Positions 26,795 through 35,721 of a stretch of DNA of 64,000 nucleotides are shown here, piece after piece. The position numbers and the translations under genes were made by a program. The stretch covers positions 1,302,001 through 1,366,000 of the forward strand of contig OZ244887.1 in the NCBI GenBank assembly GCA_965221415.1, read 5' to 3'. The stretch comes from UBA8337 sp965221415 (GTDB lineage: Bacteria > Pseudomonadota > Alphaproteobacteria > RS24). The notes under the pieces are model-generated. The model saw only the letters and a list, made by a program, of their open reading frames with translations. It did no database searches and had not been told where the DNA came from. The stretch's first letter is position 1. Every line of letters begins with the position of its first letter.

Positions 26795-27414
26795 TTATTG
26801 AAATTGTAGACGTAGCTAAGCGCCACTACATTTGATTCGAAAACATCGAAATCATATTCGCGATATTCGATGCGGAATGGGCCACGCTCAATGCCAACAC
26901 CGAAAAACGCATTTGTCTCTGTCCGTGGGTCATCCATTGTCGCGACACCAACCCGTGCCATATAGCGCAAGTCACCCGTCATCGACGATTGGAAGCCTTT
27001 TGCAATTGACGCTTCTAAAACCGGTTGGTCTGGTTTTGGGTCTCCGCTCGTTTGCTCGTAAGCACCGCCCAACGTAGCAACACCAATTTCAGCACTCCAA
27101 TTCGCTGGGAAACGGAAACCAAAGCCGCCACTCAGGAAGAAATCTCTCTGATCCACAGTCGCGGGCAAGAGTGTGGGCATTCCTTGTGCATCGTTTGGAC
27201 CAGGTCCACCATATAAGGTAGCACCTTCGTCGGTGCCTCTATGAGAAACACTGCCGACGCTACCATAGATATAGTTCGACGAGCCCATTTTCATATCATC
27301 AGCTTGCGCTGGTGCGACAGCCATGCCAAACGCCACAGCCATAAGGACGACAAGCGGTAGCTTCCAAAAGCTAGCAAGCTGTTCTTTTTCATTAAAATAT
27401 CGACGATTGTGCAT
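26791..27414 (-). CDS. Predicted small outer-membrane beta-barrel protein
   Basis: A 207-residue exported protein: a long basic N-terminal region, a hydrophobic core (LPLVVLMAVAFGMAVAP) and a likely cleavage after AQA near residue 38. The mature part alternates polar and hydrophobic residues with frequent Gly and aromatics, as in eight-stranded barrels (OMP_b-brl type): YIYGSVGSVS, FFLSGGFGFRFP, YMARVGVATM, FFGVGIERG and the last strand VVALSYVYNFN. AAGGAG lies 7 nt before the ATG. No specific function is visible. Confidence 0.75.
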   Translation of the reverse strand: MHNRRYFNEKEQLASFWKLPLVVLMAVAFGMAVAPAQADDMKMGSSNYIYGSVGSVSHRGTDEGATLYGGPGPNDAQGMPTLLPATVDQRDFFLSGGFGFRFPANWSAEIGVATLGGAYEQTSGDPKPDQPVLEASIAKGFQSSMTGDLRYMARVGVATMDDPRTETNAFFGVGIERGPFRIEYREYDFDVFESNVVALSYVYNFNN

Positions 27415-27531
27415 CGACTTACTCCTTCGTTGTTTGGCGACAGCGTAATGCGACGCACATTAATTTTGGGTTAAGTTCCTTTTCATGCAAACAACCCTCC
27501 CTTGTTCTACCTAATTCGCACCACTTGTAAA

Positions 27532-27554
27532 AGGGTTTTGTTTAAAAACCCTTA
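27532..27554. promoter_or_regulatory. Inverted repeat in the divergent barrel/reductase intergenic region
   Basis: AAGGGTTTT and AAAACCCTT form a 9-bp perfect inverted repeat with a 5-nt spacer, 34 nt before the reductase start. Between divergent genes it cannot be a terminator for either neighbour; it could be an operator or a leader hairpin. No regulator can be named. Confidence 0.35.
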
Positions 27555-27587
27555 TCACGCGGCGATAAAAGCTGCTACATCACAACC

Positions 27588-28373
27588 ATGAACAGCGACG
27601 AAAACCGCAAAACCGTTCTCATTACGGGCGCGAGCAAGCGCATTGGCCGCGCATTGGCCGAGGCGTTGGCCGTTGATGGCTGGGCGATTGCCGTCCATTA
27701 CGCCACCTCAAAAGACGCCGCGACCGAACTGGTCGCCGACATTATCGACAAAGGCGGCAAGGCGGTCGCGCTGCAAGCCGACTTGCGCGACGCAGCCGCC
27801 ACCGAAAAGCTCATCCCTGAGGCACGCGCCGCGCTTGGGGTCATCACGGCGTTGATAAATAATGCCTCGGTTTTTGAGCGCGACACCGCACATACGCTGA
27901 CGGCGCAAAGTTGGGACACGCATATCCATGCCAATTTGCGCGCACCGGCTTTGCTCATGCGTGATTTTGCTAACCAAGTCGAGCTGAATGACAACAGCAT
28001 CCGTGATGCCAATATCATCAACATCACCGACCAACGCGTGTTTCGCCTGACCCCTGATTTTACAAGCTACACCATATCGAAAGCTGGCCTGGCCACGCTG
28101 ACACAAACTTTCGCACAAGCGCTTGCCCCGCAGCATATTCGCGTCAACGCCATCGCGCCGGGGCCGACCCTGCCCAATCCGCGCCAACAGCAAGCCGAGT
28201 TCGACAAGCAAGCCAGCCTCGTGCCTTTGGCGCATGGCGCATCGCCCGAAGACATCGTCGCGGCGGCGCGTTATATTTTATCGGCACACGCGATGACCGG
28301 CCAGACCCTCACGCAAGATGGCGGACAGCATTTGGCGTGGCAAACCCCCGACGTGGTCAACGTAAAGGAGTAG
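27588..28373 (+). CDS. SDR-family pteridine reductase, FolM-like
   Basis: A 261-residue short-chain dehydrogenase with the N-terminal cofactor loop TGASKRIGRALAEAL, the NNAS element, and the catalytic SYTISKAGL. The catalytic serine position reads ITDQR, with Asp in place of Ser, as in FolM and PTR1 pteridine reductases. It lies 4 nt before folB, a pterin-pathway gene. Dihydromonapterin or dihydrofolate reductase activity is therefore the best inference. If the genome lacks folA, it might provide the essential dihydrofolate reductase activity. Confidence 0.8.
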   Translation: MNSDENRKTVLITGASKRIGRALAEALAVDGWAIAVHYATSKDAATELVADIIDKGGKAVALQADLRDAAATEKLIPEARAALGVITALINNASVFERDTAHTLTAQSWDTHIHANLRAPALLMRDFANQVELNDNSIRDANIINITDQRVFRLTPDFTSYTISKAGLATLTQTFAQALAPQHIRVNAIAPGPTLPNPRQQQAEFDKQASLVPLAHGASPEDIVAAARYILSAHAMTGQTLTQDGGQHLAWQTPDVVNVKE

Positions 28374-28377
28374 CCTG

Positions 28378-28806
28378 ATGAACCAACAGCCATCCACCAC
28401 TTCTTTATCTTTCGCTAGTGCGGCGCGTGGATTGCGCCATGTGTTCGTCAACCGATATCGCATGGAGGCCAGCATCGGTATTCATCCGCACGAACGCGCC
28501 GCGCCGCAAGACATCCTCATCAGTCTTGATGCCGCCGTGGCCGAAGGCGCGCCAGAAAATATCGCCGATGTCGCCGATATCGTATGTTATGAAAACATGA
28601 TTGACCAAGTGCGCGACATCATCCAGCGCGGCCATGTCGATTTGGTCGAGACGCTTGCCGAAACCATCGCCGACACGCTTTTGGCCGACACGCGCATCCG
28701 ACAATTACGTGTGCAAATCGAAAAACCAGATGCCATCGACGCAGCCGAAAGTGTCGGGATTGCCATTGAGCGTCTGCAAATAAATATGCGCGACATCCAA
28801 AAATAA
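28378..28806 (+). CDS. folB: Dihydroneopterin aldolase
   Basis: 142 residues of the FolB tunnelling fold. Typical features are the start of the domain at IGIHPHERA, the PQDILISLDA strand, ENMIDQVRDII, the VETLAETIAD helix with catalytic Glu, and RIQ-like VQIEKPDAI at the end. It cleaves dihydroneopterin to 6-hydroxymethyl-dihydropterin in folate synthesis. It has an N-terminal extension of about 20 residues. Cotranscribed with the FolM-like gene (4-nt gap). Confidence 0.92.
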   Translation: MNQQPSTTSLSFASAARGLRHVFVNRYRMEASIGIHPHERAAPQDILISLDAAVAEGAPENIADVADIVCYENMIDQVRDIIQRGHVDLVETLAETIADTLLADTRIRQLRVQIEKPDAIDAAESVGIAIERLQINMRDIQK

Positions 28807-29017
28807 CGGTTTTTCAAGGGTAGTTAATTGTTTTTGCTGATAAAATCGTAATGAGCGAGTTTTTCACACCCGTCTGCAAAAAAAACGGCTCGTTGTAAAG
28901 GGCTAAAATTAACAAAAATAAATATTTTTTTGAGGTGGTTGATTTTACTTTTTATAATCAATTCAAACGCTTAGGAAAGTTGCCTGTTTTTTAGGCAATG
29001 AGTATGGATTTCATATA

Positions 29018-29030
29018 AATCAATAGTTTG
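29018..29030 (+). promoter_or_regulatory. IHF-consensus site
   Basis: AATCAATAGTTTG matches WATCAA-N4-TTR at every defined position. It lies 18 nt before the DnaA boxes. One such match in AT-rich DNA can occur by chance; its value comes from the neighbouring sites. Confidence 0.4.
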
Positions 29031-29047
29031 GCGCAGAAATGGGTTTT

Positions 29048-29068
29048 TTATACACATAGTTATCCACA
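29048..29068 (+). promoter_or_regulatory. Two tandem DnaA boxes
   Basis: TTATACACA (29048-29056) and TTATCCACA (29060-29068) both fit the consensus TT(A/T)TNCACA exactly; the second is the high-affinity form. They are in the same orientation, 12 nt start to start. A further inverted near-match, TGTGTAAAC at 29098-29106, has one mismatch. Confidence 0.6.
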
Positions 29069-29148
29069 GAACTCGTGCATTAAATTCAGGCCAGTTTTGT
29101 GTAAACTGACACCATGGTAAATAGAAATCAGGCTATATATAAAACATC

Positions 29149-31008
29149 ATGGCTGACGACACACAAACCTTGAAAGGCAGAGCGCTGATTGAAGCGAAAG
29201 TCGCCACCTTGCCATCGGGGCCGGGAGTCTATCGCATGCTCGACGACCAGAGCAACGCGCTATATGTCGGCAAAGCCAAGAACCTCAAAGCGCGGGTGCG
29301 GTCGTACACGCGCACGGGTCACAATAATCGTATCGCGCGGATGATTGACGAGACCCGCGACATGGAGTTCATCCGCACCGAAACCGAAACCGATGCGCTG
29401 CTCTTAGAAGCCAATCTGATTAAAAAATTACGCCCGCGATATAATGTGCTGCTGCGCGACGATAAAAGCTTTCCCTATATTTTGCTGTCCGATGAACACA
29501 GCGTCCCGAAGCTCTATAAACATCGAGGCGCGCGCAAACGCAACGGCGCTTATTTCGGACCGTTCGCTTCGGCGGGGGCGGTCAACCGAACGCTGAACAC
29601 GCTGCAACGCGCCTTTCTGCTGCGCTCGTGTTCGGACAGCGTCTATGAAAGTCGCACACGCCCCTGCCTGCTTTATCAAATCAAGCGCTGCTCTGCGCCT
29701 TGCACGGGCGAGGTCTCATCAGACGATTACAATGACCTTGTCGAAGAAGCGCGCGCGTTTCTTTCTGGCGATAGTCGCAAAGTGCAAGACGGGTTGCTCG
29801 AAAAAATGCAAGCCGCAAGCGATGCGCTTGACTTTGAGGCCGCCGCCAGTGCGCGCGACCGCATCCGTGCGCTGACTTATGTTCAGCAAGAAAGCGGCAT
29901 CAACCCCCGCGACATCACCGAGGCGGATGTCGTCGCGGTCGTGCAGCAGGGTGGGCAATCTTGCGTGCAGGTTTTCTTTTTTAGAGCCGGCCATAATCTT
30001 GGCAATAAGGCGTATTTTCCGCGCCATGATAAGCAGCGCGACGATGCTGAAATTCTCGAAGCTTTTATCGCCCAGTTTTACGAATCCCGCCCTGCGCCGC
30101 GCGAGATTTACGTCAATCACAGCCTCCCCAATGCCGCCCTGCTCGGCGAGGCACTCAGCTCGAGGATGGGGCATAATGTGAAGATTCATCGCCCGCAGCG
30201 CGGCTCTAAAACCACGCTCATTCGCCATGCAGAGCAAAACGCCAAAGAAGCCCTCGCCCGCCGCGTCGCCGAAAGCGCCAGCCAACGCCGCTTGCTGCGC
30301 GGCGTCGCCGAAGCGTTCAACATGCAAGACGTGCCAGAGCGCATCGAGGTCTTTGACAATAGCCATTTGCAAGGCACTAATCAGCTCGGCGGGATGATTG
30401 TCGCAGGTCCCGATGGGTTTATAAAAAACCAATATCGCAAGTTCGATATCAAAGACGAGACGACCACGCCGGGCGATGATTACGCGATGATGCGCGAAGT
30501 GTTCACGCGTCGCTATGGTCGCCTGAAACGCGATGAGGCGCGCGGCTCACTCGCGTGGCCAGATTTGGTGCTGATTGATGGCGGCAAGGGGCAATTAAGC
30601 GTCGCGCATGAGGTGATGGTCGAATTGGGACTGGAGGATATTCTGCTCGTCGGCGTGGCGAAAGGGGCAGACCGCGACGCGGGACGCGAGCGATTTTTTA
30701 TGGTCGGGCGCAGAGATTTTATGCTGCCGCATAATTCGCCTGTGCTGTATTATCTACAACGGCTGCGCGACGAAGCGCATCGTTTTGCGATTGGCGGGCA
30801 TCGTGCCAAGCGCAAGTCTGATATTCGCAAAAATCCGCTTGATGCCATTGCAGGCATTGGGGCGCATCGCAAAAAAGCACTGCTGCATCATTTTGGCTCG
30901 GCGCGAGCTGTCGGGCAGGCCTCGCTCACCGATATTGAAAAAGTCGTCGGCATTAGTGCAAAAACCGCCGAACGCATCTACAATCATTTTAACGCCGATG
31001 AGTCATAG
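29149..31008 (+). CDS. uvrC: Excinuclease ABC subunit C
   Basis: 619 residues with the N-terminal GIY-YIG nuclease domain (GVYRMLDDQ, LYVGKAKNLKAR), a cysteine-bearing region with CLLYQIKRCSAPC, the UVR motif near residues 205-240, the RNase H-like second nuclease domain with FDNSHLQGTN and LIDGGKGQL, and a C-terminal tandem helix-hairpin-helix (AIAGIGAHRKKALLHHFGS). It makes both incisions in nucleotide excision repair. pgsA begins 9 nt downstream, a common pairing in alphaproteobacteria. Confidence 0.97.
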   Translation: MADDTQTLKGRALIEAKVATLPSGPGVYRMLDDQSNALYVGKAKNLKARVRSYTRTGHNNRIARMIDETRDMEFIRTETETDALLLEANLIKKLRPRYNVLLRDDKSFPYILLSDEHSVPKLYKHRGARKRNGAYFGPFASAGAVNRTLNTLQRAFLLRSCSDSVYESRTRPCLLYQIKRCSAPCTGEVSSDDYNDLVEEARAFLSGDSRKVQDGLLEKMQAASDALDFEAAASARDRIRALTYVQQESGINPRDITEADVVAVVQQGGQSCVQVFFFRAGHNLGNKAYFPRHDKQRDDAEILEAFIAQFYESRPAPREIYVNHSLPNAALLGEALSSRMGHNVKIHRPQRGSKTTLIRHAEQNAKEALARRVAESASQRRLLRGVAEAFNMQDVPERIEVFDNSHLQGTNQLGGMIVAGPDGFIKNQYRKFDIKDETTTPGDDYAMMREVFTRRYGRLKRDEARGSLAWPDLVLIDGGKGQLSVAHEVMVELGLEDILLVGVAKGADRDAGRERFFMVGRRDFMLPHNSPVLYYLQRLRDEAHRFAIGGHRAKRKSDIRKNPLDAIAGIGAHRKKALLHHFGSARAVGQASLTDIEKVVGISAKTAERIYNHFNADES

Positions 31009-31017
31009 GAAGCCCCC

Positions 31018-31581
31018 ATGAAAAACCTACCCAATATCCTCACCATATTGCGCATCGCACTGATACCGGCGATTTATCTGGCGTTTTATGTACCGAGCCA
31101 TTTTGGCGACTGGCTCGCATTCGGGCTGTTCACGATTGCGTGCTTTACCGATTTCTTCGATGGCTGGGTGGCGCGCAAGTTCGATGTGCAATCGAGCTTT
31201 GGCCGCATGCTCGACCCCATCGCCGACAAATTGATGATTGCCACCGCATTGATGCTGCTGGTGGGCTTCGATATTATCGACGGTTTCCACATGGTCGCGG
31301 CGGTTATTATTTTGTGCCGCGAATTATTGGTATCGGGATTGCGCGAACATTTAATGGAGTTGCGCGTCACGCTGCCCGTATCGAAATTGGCGAAATATAA
31401 GACCACCATCCAAATGGTAGCGATTGGCTTTCTGCTGACCGATGAAGCGGGAAAAGCGGTGCTTGCCAGCGCGCCGATAATCGGGCTTATTCTGCTATGG
31501 ACGGCCGCGTCGCTGACGCTTTTGACGGGGTATGATTACATCCGCCAAGGGCTTAAACATGCGGACTGGTCGAATAATTAG
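31018..31581 (+). CDS. pgsA: CDP-diacylglycerol-glycerol-3-phosphate 3-phosphatidyltransferase
   Basis: 187-residue inner-membrane enzyme that makes phosphatidylglycerol phosphate. The CDP-alcohol phosphotransferase signature D-G-x2-A-R-x8-G-x3-D-x3-D is complete in DGWVARKFDVQSSFGRMLD followed by PIADK. Several hydrophobic helices surround it. It follows uvrC by 9 nt and is followed by a chorismate mutase gene. Confidence 0.95.
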   Translation: MKNLPNILTILRIALIPAIYLAFYVPSHFGDWLAFGLFTIACFTDFFDGWVARKFDVQSSFGRMLDPIADKLMIATALMLLVGFDIIDGFHMVAAVIILCRELLVSGLREHLMELRVTLPVSKLAKYKTTIQMVAIGFLLTDEAGKAVLASAPIIGLILLWTAASLTLLTGYDYIRQGLKHADWSNN

Positions 31582-31598
31582 CCCATGAGAGGTTTCAA

Positions 31599-31898
31599 AT
31601 GAACGAACGCGCCCCCCTGCCCTGCCCCGAAATGGCCGACATACGAGAAGCCATCGACCAATTAGACTGCCAGCTCGTGGCACTGTTGGCTGAGCGTCAG
31701 AAAATGATCGCCGCCGCCAGCAAAGTGAAGCCATCGCGCGATAATATTCGCGACCCAGAGCGCATCGAAGAAGTTATCAAATTGGTTCTACAACAAGCCG
31801 AGAAAGTCGGACTGGACGCCGCCATCGCCGAACCCGTATGGCGTCAGCTCATCGAAAGCTCCATCGCCTATGAATACAGCGTTTTCGACAAGAAATAG
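31599..31898 (+). CDS. Chorismate mutase, AroQ class
   Basis: A 99-residue all-helical protein of the AroQ fold: IREAIDQLDCQLVALLAER with its following KMIAAASKVK, then RDPERIEEVI and the C-terminal WRQLIESSIAYE. Basic and Gln/Glu active-site residues are in expected helix positions. It converts chorismate to prephenate for Phe and Tyr synthesis. As a free-standing mutase it would feed a separate prephenate dehydratase or dehydrogenase not in this window. GAGAGG precedes the ATG. Its stop is 1 nt from the convergent ferredoxin stop. Confidence 0.88.
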   Translation: MNERAPLPCPEMADIREAIDQLDCQLVALLAERQKMIAAASKVKPSRDNIRDPERIEEVIKLVLQQAEKVGLDAAIAEPVWRQLIESSIAYEYSVFDKK

Positions 31899-31899
31899 C

Positions 31900-32220
31900 T
31901 TAAAACTGCTTCTCAGGCACAGTTAACACCAAGCCATCCAACTCATCAGAAACCTTCAGCTGACAAGAAAGACGGCTATTGTCTTTTACATCAAAGGCAA
32001 AATCCAACATGTCCTCTTCCATCTCAGCGCGTTCACCCGTTTTGGCTAACCAATCCTCATGCACATAAACATGACAAGTCGCACACGCACACGCACCGCC
32101 GCAATCAGCCTCGATACCTTCGACCGAATTCTTAATTGCAACTTCCATAACCGTCATGCCGTTATCGCCTTCAAGGACGGTTTCTTTGCCGTCATGACTG
32201 GTAAATGTAATTTTAGCCAT
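31900..32220 (-). CDS. [2Fe-2S] ferredoxin, adrenodoxin/putidaredoxin type
   Basis: 106 residues with ligand spacing Cys40-x5-Cys46-x2-Cys49 and Cys86, the pattern of vertebrate-type ferredoxins; an extra Cys44 is also present. The start MAKITFTSHD follows GGAGGACATT. Longer in-frame readings to 32460 overlap the next gene and have no support. Such ferredoxins serve iron-sulfur assembly or pass electrons to P450s and oxygenases; no P450 or Isc gene lies nearby, so the partner is unknown. Confidence 0.93.
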   Translation of the reverse strand: MAKITFTSHDGKETVLEGDNGMTVMEVAIKNSVEGIEADCGGACACATCHVYVHEDWLAKTGERAEMEEDMLDFAFDVKDNSRLSCQLKVSDELDGLVLTVPEKQF

Positions 32221-32340
32221 AATGTCCTCCACTTTGAGGTTTTGAATATACTTATATTTAGACCAAGGGCAAGCACTCACACTACATATTGGCGCACTAT
32301 AATTGCGCATCATCAAACATGGTGTAGACTTGTGTAAGAT

Positions 32341-33330
32341 ATGACGCGCGAAATCACCATCAAGGCAGAGACATGGCCTCTCAAGCACCGTTTCTCCATT
32401 GCACGGGGCAGCAAGCTGAGTGCCGATGTCATTTGTGTCGATATAAGCGAAAATAATCATACAGGTCGCGGCGAGGCCGTCCCCTATGCACGCTATGGCG
32501 AAAACACAGAAACCGTGACCGCCGCCATCGAGACGCTTTTGCCAGCATTACAAGACGGCATGAATCGCGCCGAACTCGCCGATGCTCTTTTGCCGGGAGC
32601 GGCGCGTAATGCGCTCGACTGTGCCTTGTGGGATTTACACGCCAAGCAAAGCGGCACAGCCGCCTATCAGCAGGCGGGGCTTGACACGCTCGCGCCACTG
32701 ACCACGGCTTATACTATCGTGCTTGATGATGCCGACCGTATGGCTGACAAAGCCACCAAAGCGCATCCCTATAGCCTATTGAAAGTAAAGCTTGGGGGAC
32801 GAGAGGGCATGATGGCCGATATCACGCGCCTTGCTGCGGTTGCTGAAGCGCGTCCCGATGCAAAGCTCATTGTCGATGTGAACGAAGGCTGGACGGTTGA
32901 CGCATTGGCACGTTATGGCGAACAGCTTGGCCGCTATGGCGTGATGTTTTTTGAGCAACCCGTCCCGCAAGCGCAAGAAGCAGAGCTTGCGCACATTAAT
33001 TTGCCATTTTGCGCCGATGAAAGCGTCCACGACCGCCATGATATCGAAAAAATCGCCGCCGCCTATGCTTGGGTCAATTTGAAACTCGACAAAACGGGGG
33101 GCTTAAGCGAAGCACTGGCCTGTGTTGAAACCGCGCGCGCCTTGAACAAGAAAATCATGGTCGGCTGTATGGTTGCCACCTCCTTGTCGATGGCGCCGGC
33201 GTTTATTTTAGCCCAACATGCCGATTTAGTCGATTTGGATGGCCCCTTATGGCTGGCAAAAGACCGCGCGGATGGATTGCACTTTGACGGCGCGCGCATC
33301 CATCCCCCCAACCGAAGCCTGTGGGGGTAA
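32341..33330 (+). CDS. L-Ala-D/L-Glu epimerase-type enolase-superfamily enzyme
   Basis: A 329-residue member of the muconate-lactonising subgroup of the enolase superfamily. The catalytic KxK lies in LLKVKLGG; metal ligands are Asp in LIVDVNEGW, Glu in FFEQPV and Asp in CADESVHD; the second lysine lies in NLKLDKTGG. This set matches dipeptide epimerases of peptidoglycan recycling (YcjG type). Related members act on other dipeptides, so Ala-Glu specificity is likely but not proven. Confidence 0.87.
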   Translation: MTREITIKAETWPLKHRFSIARGSKLSADVICVDISENNHTGRGEAVPYARYGENTETVTAAIETLLPALQDGMNRAELADALLPGAARNALDCALWDLHAKQSGTAAYQQAGLDTLAPLTTAYTIVLDDADRMADKATKAHPYSLLKVKLGGREGMMADITRLAAVAEARPDAKLIVDVNEGWTVDALARYGEQLGRYGVMFFEQPVPQAQEAELAHINLPFCADESVHDRHDIEKIAAAYAWVNLKLDKTGGLSEALACVETARALNKKIMVGCMVATSLSMAPAFILAQHADLVDLDGPLWLAKDRADGLHFDGARIHPPNRSLWG

Positions 33331-33378
33331 AATCAAAAAAACCGATTATCTATCCCCTAAATAGAGTATTCTGCCCCA

Positions 33379-34371
33379 ATGATTGATTGGAACGCCCCAA
33401 CCTATTTAGATTTACCCGATTTGCGCATGGCGGTTTTCGAGGCAGGTGAAATACGCCAAGACCGCCCCTCGATGGTGTTGTGCCATGGCTGGCCAGAAGT
33501 CGCCTATAGCTGGCGCAAAGTCGTGCCATTGCTGGTCGCCCAAGGATGGCACGTTATTGTCCCCGAACAGCGCGGCTTTGGGTTCACGGGCAAAGCCTTA
33601 AACGATGACGGCGACGAAGCAGGTGTGCCGCTTTACGATATCGCGCATCTCACGGGCGATATGGCGCATTTGCTGGATGCTTACGGGCTTGAGACAGCCA
33701 TATTCGCTGGCCATGACTGGGGCGGCATTATGATGTGGCAATTGCCGTTCTTCCAACCTGAGCGCATCGCTGGACTGATAGGGGTGAACACGCCGTTTAT
33801 TCCGCGCCTATCGGCAGACCCGATAGTGCTATTCCGCGAGGCGTTCGGCGATGATTTCTATATTTCGATGTTCCAAGATTATGGCCGCGCCGAAGCCGTG
33901 CTCGACAAAGACCCTGCCCTGCCATTGCGCTGCCTGTATCGCCAAAGCGCGCGCACCGAAGGCGCTGATACGCCACCAAGCGAAGCGTGGGAGCGCGTTG
34001 AATTGCTGAACATGCTCAAAGAAGACGAAGCCGATTGGCCGGGCGTGGCTTTGTTCGAGGCCGAGGATTTTCAATATTACGTCGATGCCTACACACGCGC
34101 GGGCTTTCGCGGCGGCATTAACTGGTATCGGAATTTCACCCGCAACTGGCAGCTCACAGAGGGCATCGAACAAAGAGTGCCGCATCCGAGCCTGATGATT
34201 TGCGCGTCCGACGACCGTGTCTTGCCGCCCAGCATGGCCGAGGGCATGCCCGATTATGTGACAGACCTTGAGACCCATATCATCGAGGATTGCGGCCATT
34301 GGACACAAAACGAACAACCCGAGCAGCTATCGGCTCTGATGCTCGATTGGCTGACGCGGCGATTTACATAA
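33379..34371 (+). CDS. Epoxide hydrolase, alpha/beta-hydrolase fold
   Basis: 330 residues. The oxyanion-hole motif HGWPE (CHGWPEVAYSWRK) and the nucleophile Asp in FAGHDWGG mark an epoxide hydrolase rather than an esterase. A cap domain spans about residues 150-240, and the catalytic His is in EDCGHWTQNEQP near the C-terminus. Hydrolyses an epoxide to a diol; the substrate is unknown. The gene starts a plus-strand run with the glycosyltransferase cluster but may be independent of it. Confidence 0.9.
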   Translation: MIDWNAPTYLDLPDLRMAVFEAGEIRQDRPSMVLCHGWPEVAYSWRKVVPLLVAQGWHVIVPEQRGFGFTGKALNDDGDEAGVPLYDIAHLTGDMAHLLDAYGLETAIFAGHDWGGIMMWQLPFFQPERIAGLIGVNTPFIPRLSADPIVLFREAFGDDFYISMFQDYGRAEAVLDKDPALPLRCLYRQSARTEGADTPPSEAWERVELLNMLKEDEADWPGVALFEAEDFQYYVDAYTRAGFRGGINWYRNFTRNWQLTEGIEQRVPHPSLMICASDDRVLPPSMAEGMPDYVTDLETHIIEDCGHWTQNEQPEQLSALMLDWLTRRFT

Positions 34372-34422
34372 GGCACGTAAGGCTTGAGCGATGAAGCCGC
34401 ACACCCTATAGTCGCGCCCACT

Positions 34423-35715
34423 ATGAACAAACCCGAACCCCATATCGCAAGCGCCGCGCTTAAAAGCGATGCCCCTTTGCGTATCTTGCTGCCGAGTTAT
34501 CGCTCTGACCCCCATACGGGCGGACAAGGTATCTACATGCGGCTGATTTCCAAGGCACTGGTTGAGCTTGGCCACCATGTCGATGTTATTTCTGGCCCGC
34601 CTTATCCCGAGCTTGACCCGCGCGTGGGGCTTATCAAGCTGCCCTCGCTCGATATGTATGCGCGTGCCAATCCCATCGCCTGTCTTAGCCGCGAGATTAT
34701 CGCGAACAAGACCGATCTTTTCGAATGGTGGAGCCATAATTGGGGCGGGTTTCCTGAACCATATACATTTGGGGTGCGGATGGCCGCCTATATGCGCGAT
34801 AAAATCGACCAATACGACATTATGCACGATAATCAGACTTTGTGTTACGGTATGCTCGATGTGCGCGATATGGGGCTGCCCGTCGTCGGTACCATCCACC
34901 ATCCCATCACCATGGATAAACGCATTGATATTGCGCACGCCAAATGGCCGCATATCAAATTCCTGAAATGGCGATGGTATAGCTTTCTTAATATGCAAAT
35001 CAAAGTCGCGCGTCAGCTTGACCCGCTGATTGTCGTATCGGACAGCACCAAGCGCGATGTCGAAACCGATTTCGGCGTTGACCCCCAAAAAATGGTGCGT
35101 ATCCATCACGGTATCGACCATGACTTGTTCCAGCCGCAGCCGCATATTGCCCGCAAAACCAACCGTTTGATGGTCACTGCCAGTGCCGATGTGCCTCTAA
35201 AAGGCCTGATTTATCTCATTAGAGCCTATGCTAGTTTGCTCGCCACGCATCCAGACCTCGAGCTGTTGGTCGTCGGTCGCCTGCGCGAAGGCCAAACGAT
35301 GGACTTGCTCAATCGGCTTGGGATTCGCGATAGGGTGAAATTCGCCTCTGGCCTCACGGGGCAAGAAATCTGCGACCTCTACGCCGAAGCAACCATTGCC
35401 ATCTCGCCATCCGTCTATGAAGGCTTTGGGTTTCCCGCTGGCGAAGCCTTATCATGCGGCGTGCCAACCATCGCAACGACGGGCGGCTCGCTGCCCGAAA
35501 TTATCGGCGATGCAGGCGTGATTGTCCCCCATTCCAACGCAGATGCCTTGGCCGAAGCCATCGATGATTTGCTCCGCCACCCAGACAAACGCGCGCAGAT
35601 GTCTGCCAAGGCGCGTCGGCACATTCTCGATAATTTCAAATGGGAGCGTTGCGCCCGCGATGTCGTCGCGCTCTACCGTCAAACCATCGCCGCACATCAC
35701 GGCGTCAATTTATAA
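34423..35715 (+). CDS. GT4-family glycosyltransferase
   Basis: A GT-B fold retaining glycosyltransferase of about 430 residues. GGQGIYMRLI is the N-terminal acceptor-side loop and EGFGFPAGEALSCG the E-x7-E nucleotide-sugar motif; SGLTGQEICDLYAEA precedes it. A TTG at 34384 would extend the protein by 13 residues but its purine tract is too close, so I prefer the ATG at 34423, although its own ribosome site is also weak. It heads a cluster with a methyltransferase and an alpha/alpha-toroid protein. Donor and acceptor are unknown. Confidence 0.88.
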   Translation: MNKPEPHIASAALKSDAPLRILLPSYRSDPHTGGQGIYMRLISKALVELGHHVDVISGPPYPELDPRVGLIKLPSLDMYARANPIACLSREIIANKTDLFEWWSHNWGGFPEPYTFGVRMAAYMRDKIDQYDIMHDNQTLCYGMLDVRDMGLPVVGTIHHPITMDKRIDIAHAKWPHIKFLKWRWYSFLNMQIKVARQLDPLIVVSDSTKRDVETDFGVDPQKMVRIHHGIDHDLFQPQPHIARKTNRLMVTASADVPLKGLIYLIRAYASLLATHPDLELLVVGRLREGQTMDLLNRLGIRDRVKFASGLTGQEICDLYAEATIAISPSVYEGFGFPAGEALSCGVPTIATTGGSLPEIIGDAGVIVPHSNADALAEAIDDLLRHPDKRAQMSAKARRHILDNFKWERCARDVVALYRQTIAAHHGVNL

Positions 35716-35721
35716 ATCCGC

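Larger units (their letters stand above)
28807..29148. other. 342-bp AT-rich intergenic region with DnaA-box and IHF-like sites
   Basis: No gene can be supported here. The left part (about 28,890-28,975) is very AT-rich with A- and T-runs. The right part holds an IHF-consensus match and two tandem DnaA boxes, with a third one-mismatch box nearer uvrC. A dyad near 28,850-28,900 (GCGAG...CTCG) is weak. The region could be a replication-related site, or simply the uvrC promoter with DnaA control. Confidence 0.5.

Noticed and set aside
29115..29148. An earlier uvrC start at the ATG near 29114
   Set aside because: That ATG is out of frame with uvrC; the frame it opens ends shortly afterwards. The start at 29149 agrees with the usual UvrC N-terminus.
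32221..32460. A longer ferredoxin with an N-terminal extension
   Set aside because: The extension overlaps the epimerase start, has no targeting features, and the ATG at 32220 has a strong GGAGG site.
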